In this document: positions 1 to 7,424 of the stretch, one piece after another | How the letters are laid out: each line of letters begins with the position of its first letter | Position numbering within the stretch: the first letter of the stretch is position 1 | Origin: Campylobacterota bacterium | GTDB lineage: Bacteria > Campylobacterota > Campylobacteria > Campylobacterales > Sulfurospirillaceae | NCBI GenBank assembly: GCA_009930355.1 | Contig: RZYK01000022.1 | Coordinates: forward strand, 1-18,359 | DNA length: 18,359 bases | Direction of reading: 5' to 3' | Position numbers and translations under genes: made by a program | Notes under the pieces: generated by a model | Database searches by the model: none | What the model saw: the letters and a program-made list of their open reading frames with translations, nothing else | Told to the model about the DNA's origin: nothing

Positions 1-19
1 CCCGTCAATATCGTATGCA

Positions 20-64
20 AAAACCTACATACTCACTGAGGGCATCTCAAATCTGGTAGGTTTT
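20..64 (+). terminator. possible terminator of an upstream gene
   Basis: AAAACCTAC (20-28) pairs perfectly with GTAGGTTTT (56-64), enclosing 27 bases that can form a further short TGAG/CTCA stem. The T run belongs to the right arm and another T run follows at 76-81. The long loop makes it an imperfect intrinsic terminator. It could instead be the end of a structured leader or small RNA cut by the window edge. Confidence 0.35.
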
Positions 65-150
65 AGGTGAAGTTCTTTTTTAATGAAGTTCTGAAATTAG
101 GGGCATTATAGTGGAATTAGATTAAAACAATATTAAGGTTTTAAAGTGGT

Positions 151-162
151 TTTACATGTAAA
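151..162. repeat. TTTACATGTAAA palindrome, intergenic copy
   Basis: Exact 12-base palindrome, extended by one matching base on each side (150-163). It lies in the leader, 116 bases before the first gene. Alone it would look like an operator, but identical copies occur inside coding sequences elsewhere in the window. Confidence 0.9.
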
Positions 163-213
163 AGGTTTTTTGATAGAAAAATGTCATATAAATGTTATGC
201 CATGCTTATTTTT

Positions 214-219
214 TATAAA
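214..219 (+). promoter_or_regulatory. candidate -10 element for the first operon
   Basis: TATAAA within TTTTTTATAAAATT lies 60 bases before the first start codon, in very AT-rich DNA. No clear -35 hexamer is seen, which is common for housekeeping promoters in Campylobacterota. The palindrome at 151-162 lies about 50 bases further upstream. Confidence 0.35.
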
Positions 220-278
220 ATTAAAAGTGATATTAAAGTACACTTAAACACAAAATTGAATGTAAAGGTTAGCGGGCA

Positions 279-530
279 ATGGTGGATATTAGAACACTCA
301 AAGAGATTTTAATTCGTAACTTAAAACTAGAAGATATAACCCCTGAAGATATTGATGATGAGATGCCTTTATTTGGGGAAGATGGCTTAGGGTTGGATTC
401 AGTAGATTCAATTGAATTGGTGTTAACGATTGATAAAGAGTTTGGTATTAAAATTGTGGATTCAAAAGAGTATCAAACCATCTTCGCCACTGTCAAAAGT
501 TTGCTTGATTTTATTAATGCATCAAAATAG
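279..530 (+). CDS. acyl carrier protein 1
   Basis: An 83-residue carrier protein. The phosphopantetheine attachment site is Ser41 in GLDSVDSIEL, followed by the usual hydrophobic and acidic helix-II pattern. It would hold growing acyl chains as thioesters in the cytoplasm for the ketosynthase encoded next. The start ATG is preceded by AAAGG at suitable spacing. The ketosynthase gene begins inside its 3' end, so the two are probably translationally coupled. APE clusters usually encode two carrier proteins next to ketosynthases, and dialkylresorcinol loci also use a dedicated one. The family call is secure from the motif and length. Which chain it carries is inference. Confidence 0.9.
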   Translation: MVDIRTLKEILIRNLKLEDITPEDIDDEMPLFGEDGLGLDSVDSIELVLTIDKEFGIKIVDSKEYQTIFATVKSLLDFINASK

Positions 531-1632
531 TGTTTTTATTACGGCTTTTGAATCTGCGTGTTGCGCAGGTCTAAGCAGTGAAGCTTTATTTGAGGCGATT
601 TGTACGCATCGCAGCGGGATTGGATACGATACGGCGTATACCCCTGATAAAACAGTTGCTTTAGGCAAAATTCCCTGCGAAGCATCCCCCGAGACACTGT
701 TACATCAGGTGTGTGAGGCAGTGCGTCTCCAAAGAGGCTTAGAGGATTTTCACGATACGCTTTTGGTGGTGGGATCATCCGTGGGTGGCATGCAACGTAC
801 GGAAGCCATTTTTTTTCGTGATCACTCGTATGAGCGTGTTGATCCTAAGCGTCATACGATTCAAACGATTGCTTCATCTTTGCACGAAGCGTATGGTTTT
901 AAGGATGATATCTCTTTTTCTACGGCATGTACGTCCAGTGCAAATGCCTTAGGGTATGCCTATGAAGTGATTAAAAAAGGGGTCTATCAACGTGTGTTGG
1001 TGGTAGGGTTTGATACGCTCTCTTTTACTACTGTTTTAGGCTTTGATGCACTAGGAGTTTTAAGTACACAGCCATGTTGTCCTTTTGATGAAAAGCGTCA
1101 AGGGATGAATGTTTCTGAAGGCATTGCGGTTTTACTGCTTGAAAATGCGCCAATACAAGGGTGTGTACAGCTCAAAGGGGTTGGATACAGCTCTGATGCG
1201 CATCATATGGCACAACCCTCTCCTCATGGAGAAGGTGCGATAAAAGCAATGCAAAATGCTTTGGCGTGTGAGGGTGTTTTACCTCACGAAGTGGATTATA
1301 TTAACGCACATGGTACAGGAACACAGGCAAACGACCATAGTGAGGCATGTGCAATTGAAACACTTTTTGAAACACAACCCTTTGTGAGTTCTACCAAGTC
1401 TATTACAGGGCATACATTGGGTGCTGCTGGTGCCTTAGAGGCAATTATTTGTGTGTTAGCGCTTCAAAAACAGGTGCTTCCACCCAATACGTCGTTGCAA
1501 AACCCTGAAAATAAGAGCTTGAAGTTCGTTTACGAGCCATGCTCTGTACCACTTCGGTATGCTTTAAGTAATTCGTTAGCCTTTGGTGGCAATAACACTT
1601 CATTGCTTTTTGGAGTTTTGAATGAAGGTTAA
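517..1632 (+). CDS. beta-ketoacyl-ACP synthase 1 (FabF/APE type)
   Basis: A 371-residue condensing enzyme that elongates an acyl thioester with malonyl-ACP. The full Cys-His-His set is visible: Cys138 in STACTSSAN, His265 in NAHGTGT and His299 in ITGHTLGAAG, followed by the late FGGNN motif. The chosen start is the ATG at 517, which overlaps the carrier protein gene by 14 bases and gives the expected N-terminus. An upstream in-frame ATG at 430 would add 29 residues that only read through the carrier protein gene in another frame. The shine-dalgarno signal is poor, consistent with coupling. The downstream ketosynthase-like partner overlaps by 11 bases. I infer that the pair works like the ketosynthase/chain-length-factor heterodimers known from aryl polyene synthesis. 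Confidence 0.9.
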   Translation: MHQNSVFITAFESACCAGLSSEALFEAICTHRSGIGYDTAYTPDKTVALGKIPCEASPETLLHQVCEAVRLQRGLEDFHDTLLVVGSSVGGMQRTEAIFFRDHSYERVDPKRHTIQTIASSLHEAYGFKDDISFSTACTSSANALGYAYEVIKKGVYQRVLVVGFDTLSFTTVLGFDALGVLSTQPCCPFDEKRQGMNVSEGIAVLLLENAPIQGCVQLKGVGYSSDAHHMAQPSPHGEGAIKAMQNALACEGVLPHEVDYINAHGTGTQANDHSEACAIETLFETQPFVSSTKSITGHTLGAAGALEAIICVLALQKQVLPPNTSLQNPENKSLKFVYEPCSVPLRYALSNSLAFGGNNTSLLFGVLNEG

Positions 1633-2263
1633 TTTGGAAATTTTAAGCAGCGCCTATCTTTTAGGGGAGAGTAGCGCACCTATTCCTCGTATTAAAGAGC
1701 TTGTCCCTAATATGATGCTAAGAAGAAGGCTTACACCTGCTTCTAAACTGCTCGTGGAGCTTTTAAACCGTGTGGAGCATTTTGATAAAGGGCGTATTAT
1801 TTGCGGGAGTGCTTATGGCGAATTGGGGGTAAGTGCCTCTTTGCTTGAAGCGATGAGAGAGGGCAGAGGTGTAAGTCCCAGTGATTTTCAAAACTCTGTG
1901 TACAACACAGCCGTTTCGTATCTCTCCATTTTGACACAGAACCAAAGTGAAATTTTGACACTTTCAAGCGGGGATAAAACCGCACGCAATGTCTTAAAAG
2001 CAGGAGCGCTTAAGGCACTTGATGGGGATACTTTGCTTTTGGTCTGTTTTGAAACGCTCAACATGCCTCGTATTGCTGAGGTGAACCGTTGTATTGATTA
2101 TTTGGAGAGTGCGGTGGCGTTGGTTGTGCGCCACACGACTATGGAAGCCAATCTTCATGTGGAACAAAGTCCGACACAGGGGATTCCCGCTTCGATAAGC
2201 GAAATGCTCTTTATTGCGCAAGAGGCAGAGAAAAAAGCGTGTGTGGTGGAGGTGGTATTATGA
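1622..2263 (+). CDS. ketosynthase-like chain-length-factor protein 1 (N-terminal half only)
   Basis: A 213-residue protein resembling the beta-ketoacyl synthase N-terminal-like family (ketoacyl-synt_2). The equivalent of the nucleophile elbow, NSVYNTAVSYLSI (about residues 91-103), has no cysteine. No catalytic histidines or C-terminal thiolase half are present, so it cannot condense by itself. APE clusters contain such proteins beside an active ketosynthase, where they serve as a partner or chain-length factor. It begins with ATG at 1622, inside the end of the active ketosynthase gene, after a GGAG site. Its stop overlaps the dehydratase start as ATGA. The family assignment comes from motif position and neighbourhood; overall identity is likely low. 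Confidence 0.75.
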   Translation: MKVNLEILSSAYLLGESSAPIPRIKELVPNMMLRRRLTPASKLLVELLNRVEHFDKGRIICGSAYGELGVSASLLEAMREGRGVSPSDFQNSVYNTAVSYLSILTQNQSEILTLSSGDKTARNVLKAGALKALDGDTLLLVCFETLNMPRIAEVNRCIDYLESAVALVVRHTTMEANLHVEQSPTQGIPASISEMLFIAQEAEKKACVVEVVL

Positions 2264-2610
2264 ATCTACCCCATTTAGCGCCCATCCGCTTTGCCAAAGT
2301 GGTGCTAGAACGCACAGAAAATAGAGCAAGAGTGTTCTGCGAATTTCCCTCTCTTCCCACACTTGCCATGATCGTTGAAGCTGCCGCACAATCCTTTAGC
2401 GCCTTTGGGGAGGATGAACAACCTCGCATGGGTTTTTTGGTTTTAATGAAAGAAATTTCTTTACATGTAAACCCAAAAGAGAACGCTTTAGTGATGCATT
2501 GTGAACACAAAGGCTCGTTTGGCATGACATCCGAACTTTTTTTTGAAGCCTATATGGGTGCTGAAAAAATCGCCGATGGCACGGTGATGATAGCATTGCA
2601 AGAGGTGTAA
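2260..2610 (+). CDS. hotdog-fold 3-hydroxyacyl-ACP dehydratase (ApeP-like)
   Basis: A 116-residue single hotdog domain related to FabA/FabZ. The N-terminal LPHLAP carries His5 as the likely catalytic histidine, and Glu40 in MIVEAAAQSF lies on the central helix where these enzymes have their acidic residue. GFLVLMKEI follows, as in small APE dehydratases. It would remove water from 3-hydroxyacyl-ACP to make the trans double bonds of a polyene. The start is the ATG at 2260, which overlaps the previous stop as ATGA and has a good GGAGG seven bases upstream; an in-frame GTG at 2239 is less likely. The palindrome at 2460-2471 encodes its Leu-His-Val. A dehydratase argues that at least one product of the operon is unsaturated. 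Confidence 0.8.
   Translation: MNLPHLAPIRFAKVVLERTENRARVFCEFPSLPTLAMIVEAAAQSFSAFGEDEQPRMGFLVLMKEISLHVNPKENALVMHCEHKGSFGMTSELFFEAYMGAEKIADGTVMIALQEV
2460..2471. repeat. TTTACATGTAAA palindrome inside the dehydratase gene
   Basis: Exact copy within coding sequence. It is read in frame as Leu-His-Val-Asn on the + strand. Confidence 0.9.
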
Positions 2611-2611
2611 T

Positions 2612-3925
2612 GTGCGATTGATTTTTCTTGTGTGGCTTATGTGTATTAGCGTTTTATCCGCCAATACCCTAGGGGGTGTTTATGTCACCGAGCCTGTGTT
2701 TAACAGTTCCGTTTATCTTCAAACTTCAGGCAATCCCAAAAACAAAGCGGTGGTATTGGTGCATGGCTTAGGCGATGAGGCATCGACGATTTGGGAGCGT
2801 ACGAGTGCGCTTTTGGAAAAAGAGTACTATGTACTTCGTTTTGATTTGCCAGGATTTGGCAATTCGAGTAAATCCAATGAGCTTTATTCTCCTGAAAATT
2901 ATGCCAAAGTGATTCGTTTTCTCACCCAAACCTATCTGAAACGCCCTTTTCATTTGGTGGGGCATTCGATGGGAGGAGCCATTGCGCTTTATTACACGCA
3001 TAGGTACCCTTTAGATGTCGAGAGTTTGGTGTTAGTGGATGCGGCGGGTATTTTGCATCCTTTGGCGTACAGCAATTTTTTAACCCATCGTAAAGTGAAT
3101 CACTTTTTTGAGGAACAAGGAGAGCTTTTTCAAGGCATTCAGTCACAACAACTCAATCGCTTTGTCGATAGACTGAGCGATAAGATTAACGCTAAGATGG
3201 AAAATATGGAGAGTGTTTTAAACTCTCCTTCTCTGAGAGAGAGTGTTTTGGGCGGAACACCTGCTAGTATCGCTGCGGTGGCATTGGTGCAAACCAGTTT
3301 CAATACGATTCCTCAAAATGTTTTACAAAAAACGACGATTATTTGGGGTAAAAATGATGCAATAGCGCCATTGCAGACAGGGTATGTTTTAGATAAGCTC
3401 ATGCCTCACTCCACGCTTGCTATTCTCCCAGAGGCGGCGCATGTGCCTATGCTCTCACATGAGAGAGAGTTTAACGCTTTGCTTTTGGCTCATCTCGAAG
3501 GGAGAATGGTTGCAACGCCTACTCCTCAAATGGGAAAAGACGCCTACACCATTAAAGTGCGCCATGTCTCCAATCAGCGTTATTCAGGGCGTATTAAAAA
3601 CCTTGTCATTTATGATTCGCAAAAGGTCGTCATTGAAAATGCCATTGTTGAGAATTTAAGCCTCTTCAATGCGGAGGTCGAAATACTGAACAGTGTCATT
3701 GAAAACAAAGACGCACCGCTTAGGGTTGAAAATTCGGCACTTTCGATTGTGGCGAGTGACATTGTGGGGAGTTTTAAGCTTTACAACAGCCGTTTGAATT
3801 TAGCGGGAGTGAAAATGCAAAGTCGTGCCAAGCCTATTGTGGCGGTCACTCCTTCACGGGTTATTTATTCATTGTCGCAAATCAATGAAAAACGCATTCA
3901 TGGCAAAGAAATTTTAGGACGATAG
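2612..3925 (+). CDS. exported alpha/beta hydrolase with a C-terminal repetitive beta domain
   Basis: A 437-residue protein. Residues 1-17 form a signal peptide (MRLIFLVWLMCISVLSA), placing it outside the inner membrane. The hydrolase fold spans about 30-300: oxyanion-hole HG at 51-52, nucleophile Ser119 in GHSMGG, acid Asp249 in WGKNDAIAP, and His277 in EAAHVP. Residues about 310-437 form an extension of short repeating beta strands rich in Asn, Ile, Val and Ser, looking like a small parallel beta-helix. The start is GTG at 2612, directly after the dehydratase stop; the nearby ATG at 2610 is in another frame and stops at once. Its substrate is unknown. In context it might hydrolyse or transfer an acyl or ester group of the lipid product in the periplasm. 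Confidence 0.85.
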   Translation: MRLIFLVWLMCISVLSANTLGGVYVTEPVFNSSVYLQTSGNPKNKAVVLVHGLGDEASTIWERTSALLEKEYYVLRFDLPGFGNSSKSNELYSPENYAKVIRFLTQTYLKRPFHLVGHSMGGAIALYYTHRYPLDVESLVLVDAAGILHPLAYSNFLTHRKVNHFFEEQGELFQGIQSQQLNRFVDRLSDKINAKMENMESVLNSPSLRESVLGGTPASIAAVALVQTSFNTIPQNVLQKTTIIWGKNDAIAPLQTGYVLDKLMPHSTLAILPEAAHVPMLSHEREFNALLLAHLEGRMVATPTPQMGKDAYTIKVRHVSNQRYSGRIKNLVIYDSQKVVIENAIVENLSLFNAEVEILNSVIENKDAPLRVENSALSIVASDIVGSFKLYNSRLNLAGVKMQSRAKPIVAVTPSRVIYSLSQINEKRIHGKEILGR

Positions 3926-3933
3926 GAAAAGAC

Positions 3934-4881
3934 GTGAAGAAAATTTTAGTAGTCTCATATTCACAGAGTGGGCAATTAAATGATGTGCTAAAACGTATGA
4001 TGAAGCCTTTAGAAGAGGTAGCGTGTTATGAGCTTGTGCATCGCACCATTAAGCCTACTCGTATCTACCCTTTTCCGTGGGATTTTTGGACGTTTATGGG
4101 TGTTTTTCCTGAAGCGGTTGCGCTTGAGCCATGTGAAATAGAGCCTTTTGAAGCCGATGAAAACGTTTATGATACAGTGATTTTAGCCTATCAGGTGTGG
4201 TTTCTCTCACCCTCCATTCCTATCACCGCATTTTTAAAATCAGCCTATGCCAAAGAAAAACTTGCTAATGTTCCTGTGGTAACTGTCATTGGGTGTCGTA
4301 ATATGTGGATTATGGCGCAAGAAAAGGTGAAAATGCTCCTTAATGCGATAGGCGCAAAGCTCATAGATAACATTGTTTTGGTGGATCAAGGAAGTTCTTT
4401 GGCGACGTTTATCACCACGCCTCGCTGGATGCTGACAGGCAAAAAAGAGGCGTTTTGGGGACTGCCTAAAGCGGGGATTAGCGAAGCGGAGATAGCGCGT
4501 GCTTCTCGTTTTGGAGAAGCTATTCATCAAGGCTTGCAAAACGATGAAGAGAAACGCTTTACGCCTTTGTGTGAGGGCTTAGGAGCGGTGAATGTGGATG
4601 AAAAGCTCATTCGCAGTGAAAAGATTGGCACACGCAGTTTTACGATTTGGGGGAAGTTTATTCGGGCATTTTCCAAACAAGGAGAGATGAAACGCCATGC
4701 GTTTATTGCGCTTTATACTCTTTTTCTTGTAGCGATGATTATTACCGTAGTCCCTTTAAATATGCTCATTCAAACGCTTTATCGCAAACTAAATAAAACA
4801 GCGGTGGAGAAGGAAAAAGCCTTTTACGAGCTTCCCTCAGGCTCACAAACCGATAAATTAAAGGAATTTTTAGCATCATGA
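3934..4881 (+). CDS. darA: DarA-type dialkylresorcinol enzyme, flavodoxin-like with a membrane anchor
   Basis: A 315-residue protein of the DarA family, which acts with DarB in dialkylresorcinol formation, probably at the aromatisation of the cyclohexanedione ring. The N-terminus MKKILVVSYSQSGQ has the flavodoxin-like phosphate loop (SYSQSG, residues 8-13), and the core extends to about residue 200. A hydrophobic segment at about 257-278 followed by Lys/Arg suggests anchoring at the inner membrane. The start is GTG at 3934, with AGGAAAAG just upstream. The stop overlaps the DarB start as ATGA, so the two are made together. The family name is recalled from sequence character and adjacency to a KAS III-like gene. 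The exact step is from the literature on DarABC and is not visible in the sequence. Confidence 0.8.
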   Translation: MKKILVVSYSQSGQLNDVLKRMMKPLEEVACYELVHRTIKPTRIYPFPWDFWTFMGVFPEAVALEPCEIEPFEADENVYDTVILAYQVWFLSPSIPITAFLKSAYAKEKLANVPVVTVIGCRNMWIMAQEKVKMLLNAIGAKLIDNIVLVDQGSSLATFITTPRWMLTGKKEAFWGLPKAGISEAEIARASRFGEAIHQGLQNDEEKRFTPLCEGLGAVNVDEKLIRSEKIGTRSFTIWGKFIRAFSKQGEMKRHAFIALYTLFLVAMIITVVPLNMLIQTLYRKLNKTAVEKEKAFYELPSGSQTDKLKEFLAS

Positions 4882-6020
4882 ACAACGCAATTTACATTAA
4901 CGATATTCAAACATTTATGCCCAATCAGCCGGTTTCTAACGATGAGATGGAGGAGTATTTAGGCTACATTGGCGGTAAAAAATCCAAAGCAAAAGCAATT
5001 GTATTACGCAGTAATGGGATTAAACAGCGCTACTATGTTCTTAAAAAAGGGACGCAAAAAGCGCTTTTTTCCAATGCGCAAATCACCGCCAATGCCGTTA
5101 AAAAACTTCAAAACGAACATTTTGGGCTTGAAGCGATGGAAGTGCTTTCATGCGGAACCACCATGCCCGATCAGCTCATGCCCAACCATACCTTAATGGT
5201 TCAAGGTGAGCTTGGTCTCAATGACATTGAAACCCTCAGTGCTTCAGGCATTTGTTTAAGCGGGATGAATGCTTTAAAATATGTCTATTATGCCATTAAG
5301 AGCGGGGAGTGCGAAAACGGTGTTGCCACAGGCTCCGAGATAGCCTCTTTAGCACTTAGAGCGCAAAATTTTGAAGAAGAATCCAAACAGTGGACGCTTT
5401 TAGAAGCCAATCCGACCTTAGCGTTTGAGAAAGATTTTTTACGTTGGATGCTCTCCGATGGCGCGGGAGCGATGTTGCTCCAAAACAAGCCTAACACAGA
5501 CAAACTCTCGTTAAAAATAGAGTGGATAGAACTGCTCTCGTATGCAGGGCAAATGCCAACGTGTATGTACAGCGGATGCGAGATGGTAGACGCAAAGCCT
5601 GTGGGCTGGCGTAATTACACGCAAAGTGAGATTATGGAAAAATCGCTTTTAAGCATTGCACAAGATGTCAAACTGTTGAATGAAAACATTGTTGAGTACA
5701 CGGTCGTGAAACCTTTAAAAAAAATCTTAGGCAAAAGAGCGTTGGTGGAGAAAGAGATAGCTTACTTTTTGCCACACTACTCCTCACACTTCTTTAGAGA
5801 TAAACTCTATGCAGGGATGCAAGAAGCAGGGCTTGAGATACCCTATGAGAAGTGGTTTACCAATTTACCCTATTGTGGCAACACAGGTTCGGCTTCCATT
5901 TACATTATGCTTGAGGAGCTTTTTCACTCCAATAGACTTCAAAAAGGGGAGAAGATTTTGTGTTATATCCCTGAAAGTGGGCGTTTTTCCACCGCATTTA
6001 TGTTGCTAGAAGTGGTCTAA
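4878..6020 (+). CDS. darB: DarB-type KAS III-like ketosynthase
   Basis: A 380-residue FabH-fold condensing enzyme. Cys126 in SGICLSGM, His300 in FLPHYSSH and Asn335 in YCGNTGSAS form the KAS III triad. DarB enzymes join two beta-ketoacyl units by a Claisen and a Michael-type step to give 2,5-dialkylcyclohexane-1,3-dione, the precursor of dialkylresorcinol. The start ATG overlaps the DarA stop by four bases. The next gene starts on the base after this stop. Length and spacing of catalytic residues fit the family. The chain lengths it accepts cannot be read from sequence; substrates would come from the carrier protein/ketosynthase sets in this window. Confidence 0.85.
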   Translation: MNNAIYINDIQTFMPNQPVSNDEMEEYLGYIGGKKSKAKAIVLRSNGIKQRYYVLKKGTQKALFSNAQITANAVKKLQNEHFGLEAMEVLSCGTTMPDQLMPNHTLMVQGELGLNDIETLSASGICLSGMNALKYVYYAIKSGECENGVATGSEIASLALRAQNFEEESKQWTLLEANPTLAFEKDFLRWMLSDGAGAMLLQNKPNTDKLSLKIEWIELLSYAGQMPTCMYSGCEMVDAKPVGWRNYTQSEIMEKSLLSIAQDVKLLNENIVEYTVVKPLKKILGKRALVEKEIAYFLPHYSSHFFRDKLYAGMQEAGLEIPYEKWFTNLPYCGNTGSASIYIMLEELFHSNRLQKGEKILCYIPESGRFSTAFMLLEVV

Positions 6021-6407
6021 ATGATAGAGATTCCACACGAAAAAAATGAAACCCTTGAGGGAATGCAAAAGGTGATGTACGCTCAAAATGAGCAAGGGGA
6101 GTTTCAACGCTATACCTATGGAAGCTCCATCGAGGAGTTTGCGACTCAAGTGGCGGTAGAAGAGTATGAACTCCTCAAACACGAGTGTTTAGAGCGCATT
6201 AAAAGAGGCGAGGATTCGCCCATTGCGTTTTACATGTACGAACATCGAATGGATTTGCCAACCTTGGCGTGTGCGGTGGGTATGTTTCAATTTCGAGTGA
6301 AACGTCACCTTAGAATGCGTGTTTTTAAACGGATGAGTGATGCGCTTTTACAACGCTATGCCGATGCCTTTTCGATTTCACTTGCTCAGTTAAAGGAGTT
6401 TCATTGA
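6021..6407 (+). CDS. small protein with a possible XRE-like helix-turn-helix
   Basis: A 128-residue soluble protein that I do not recognise as a named family. Residues about 77-127 (starting MDLPTLACAVGM and ending ISLAQLKEF) resemble the spacing of a five-helix Cro/XRE fold: leucine-alanine in helix 2, a short turn, a basic stretch VKRHLRMR, then a final ISLAQL helix. The N-terminal part is acidic and without motifs. It begins immediately after the DarB stop and ends overlapping the next start as TTGA, so it is embedded in the operon. It could be a regulator of the cluster, or a pathway partner whose helical pattern only imitates a DNA-binding fold. Confidence 0.6.
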   Translation: MIEIPHEKNETLEGMQKVMYAQNEQGEFQRYTYGSSIEEFATQVAVEEYELLKHECLERIKRGEDSPIAFYMYEHRMDLPTLACAVGMFQFRVKRHLRMRVFKRMSDALLQRYADAFSISLAQLKEFH

Positions 6408-7396
6408 GCCCAAAGCCTTTTGAACATGCCCAATTTGCCCACTGTGAAAGCGGTGTGATGGCAACGCTTTTTTCTGCGTATGGATTTGCTTTAAGTGAGC
6501 CCATGGCGTTTGGAATGGCACACGCCTTAAGTTTTGTCTATTTGCCTTTTGTAAAAGTGAACAATCTGCCTTTAATTGCCTATCGAAGCCTGCCCAAGAG
6601 CATTATTAAAACGCTCTCAAAATCTTTACATGTAACGATGAAAACGCAGACGTTTAAAGGTGAGAAAGAGGCGAATGAAGCGCTCAAACGCGTGCTCAGT
6701 GAGGGAAAAATTGTCGGGCTTCAAACCTCTGTTTATTATCTGCCGTACTTTCCCAAAGACATGCGTTTTCATTTTAATGCGCATAACCTTTTGGTGTATG
6801 GCATGGAAGAGGAGAACTATCGTATCTCTGATCCTGTGTTTGAAGAGGCGGTGGTGTGTTCACAAGAGGGGCTAAGTAAGGCTCGTTTTGCCAAAGGTGT
6901 CTTTGCTCCTAAAGGGTTTATGTACTATCCTAAGAACATGCCAAAAGAGGTGGATATGCACGCCATCTTACGCAAAGCCATTGTTAAAAACGCCAAAGCG
7001 ATGCTCACTCCTTTTCCCTTTGCAGGCGTAAAAGGGATGAGAAAATTAGCCCAAAAAATTGTAACGCTTCAAACCCACACCCATCAGCGGTATGTGAAAA
7101 ATTACCTCACGCACATTGTACGGATGCAAGAGGAAATTGGCACGGGAGGTGGCGGTTTTCGGTTTTTGTATGCAGCATTTTTACAAGAAGCCAAAGCGCA
7201 TGGTTTGAATGAAGCACTTCTTGAAGAAGCTTCAGCACTTCTGGTGAAATCAGGCAGTGCGTTAAGAGAGTTTGCTCTTTATTGCGTAGAGGGAAGTAAA
7301 AAGCCTCAGAGTCTCAATACCCAAAAAATTGCTAACAAACTCCTAGAAGCCTCTGAGTATGAAGAGCAAGCTTTTAGGCTTTTGAAAGGGCTTTAA
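6404..7396 (+). CDS. BtrH-like acyl-ACP transferase (BtrH_N domain)
   Basis: A 330-residue protein whose first 150 residues fit the BtrH N-terminal family, a cysteine-protease-like fold. HCESGVMATLFSAYGF contains Cys14, and HNLLVYG with His127 and Asp143 (RISDPVF) complete a plausible Cys-His-Asp triad. In butirosin synthesis BtrH moves an acyl side chain from a carrier protein to an amino-sugar acceptor. By analogy this protein may transfer an acyl chain from one of the local carrier proteins to an alcohol or phenol. The remaining half is helical and resembles the DUF4872 region that follows BtrH_N in other proteins. The start is TTG at 6404 with AAAGGAG at ideal spacing. A near-palindrome at 6625-6636 encodes SLHVT. 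Confidence 0.75.
   Translation: MSPKPFEHAQFAHCESGVMATLFSAYGFALSEPMAFGMAHALSFVYLPFVKVNNLPLIAYRSLPKSIIKTLSKSLHVTMKTQTFKGEKEANEALKRVLSEGKIVGLQTSVYYLPYFPKDMRFHFNAHNLLVYGMEEENYRISDPVFEEAVVCSQEGLSKARFAKGVFAPKGFMYYPKNMPKEVDMHAILRKAIVKNAKAMLTPFPFAGVKGMRKLAQKIVTLQTHTHQRYVKNYLTHIVRMQEEIGTGGGGFRFLYAAFLQEAKAHGLNEALLEEASALLVKSGSALREFALYCVEGSKKPQSLNTQKIANKLLEASEYEEQAFRLLKGL
6625..6636. repeat. TTTACATGTAAC, one-mismatch palindrome in the BtrH-like gene
   Basis: Eleven of twelve bases match the dispersed palindrome. It is read in frame as Leu-His-Val-Thr. Confidence 0.8.
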
Positions 7397-7401
7397 TAGC
7401 C

Positions 7402-7413
7402 TTTACATGTAAG
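7402..7413. repeat. TTTACATGTAAG, one-mismatch palindrome between genes
   Basis: Eleven of twelve bases match. It lies in the 28-base gap between the BtrH-like gene and the ferredoxin-like gene, touching the AGAAGG ribosome binding site of the latter. Confidence 0.8.
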
Positions 7414-7424
7414 AAGGAAAACAC

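Larger units (their letters stand above)
1..278. other. AT-rich non-coding leader upstream of the biosynthetic operon
   Basis: No credible gene is seen here. From left to right it holds an imperfect hairpin with a following T-rich stretch (20-64), a 9-base direct repeat TGAAGTTCT (68-76 and 84-92), a copy of the dispersed palindrome (151-162), a -10-like TATAAA (214-219), and a ribosome binding site AAAGG (264-268) for the first gene. The strong AT bias from about 120 to 260 fits a promoter and 5' untranslated region. Confidence 0.6.

Noticed and set aside
151..162. Reading the leader palindrome as a LuxR-type or other regulator operator
   Set aside because: The same word occurs inside several genes and at the convergent junction, so position upstream of the operon is not evidence for an operator by itself.
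3208..3228. Hairpin GGAGAGT/ACTCTCC inside the hydrolase gene
   Set aside because: Seven-base stem with a seven-base loop, within a continuous coding frame and without a T run. Probably chance.
6229..6240. TTTACATGTACG in the HTH-like gene
   Set aside because: Ten of twelve bases match the dispersed palindrome but it is read in another frame (FYMYE); kept out of the repeat list as too weak.
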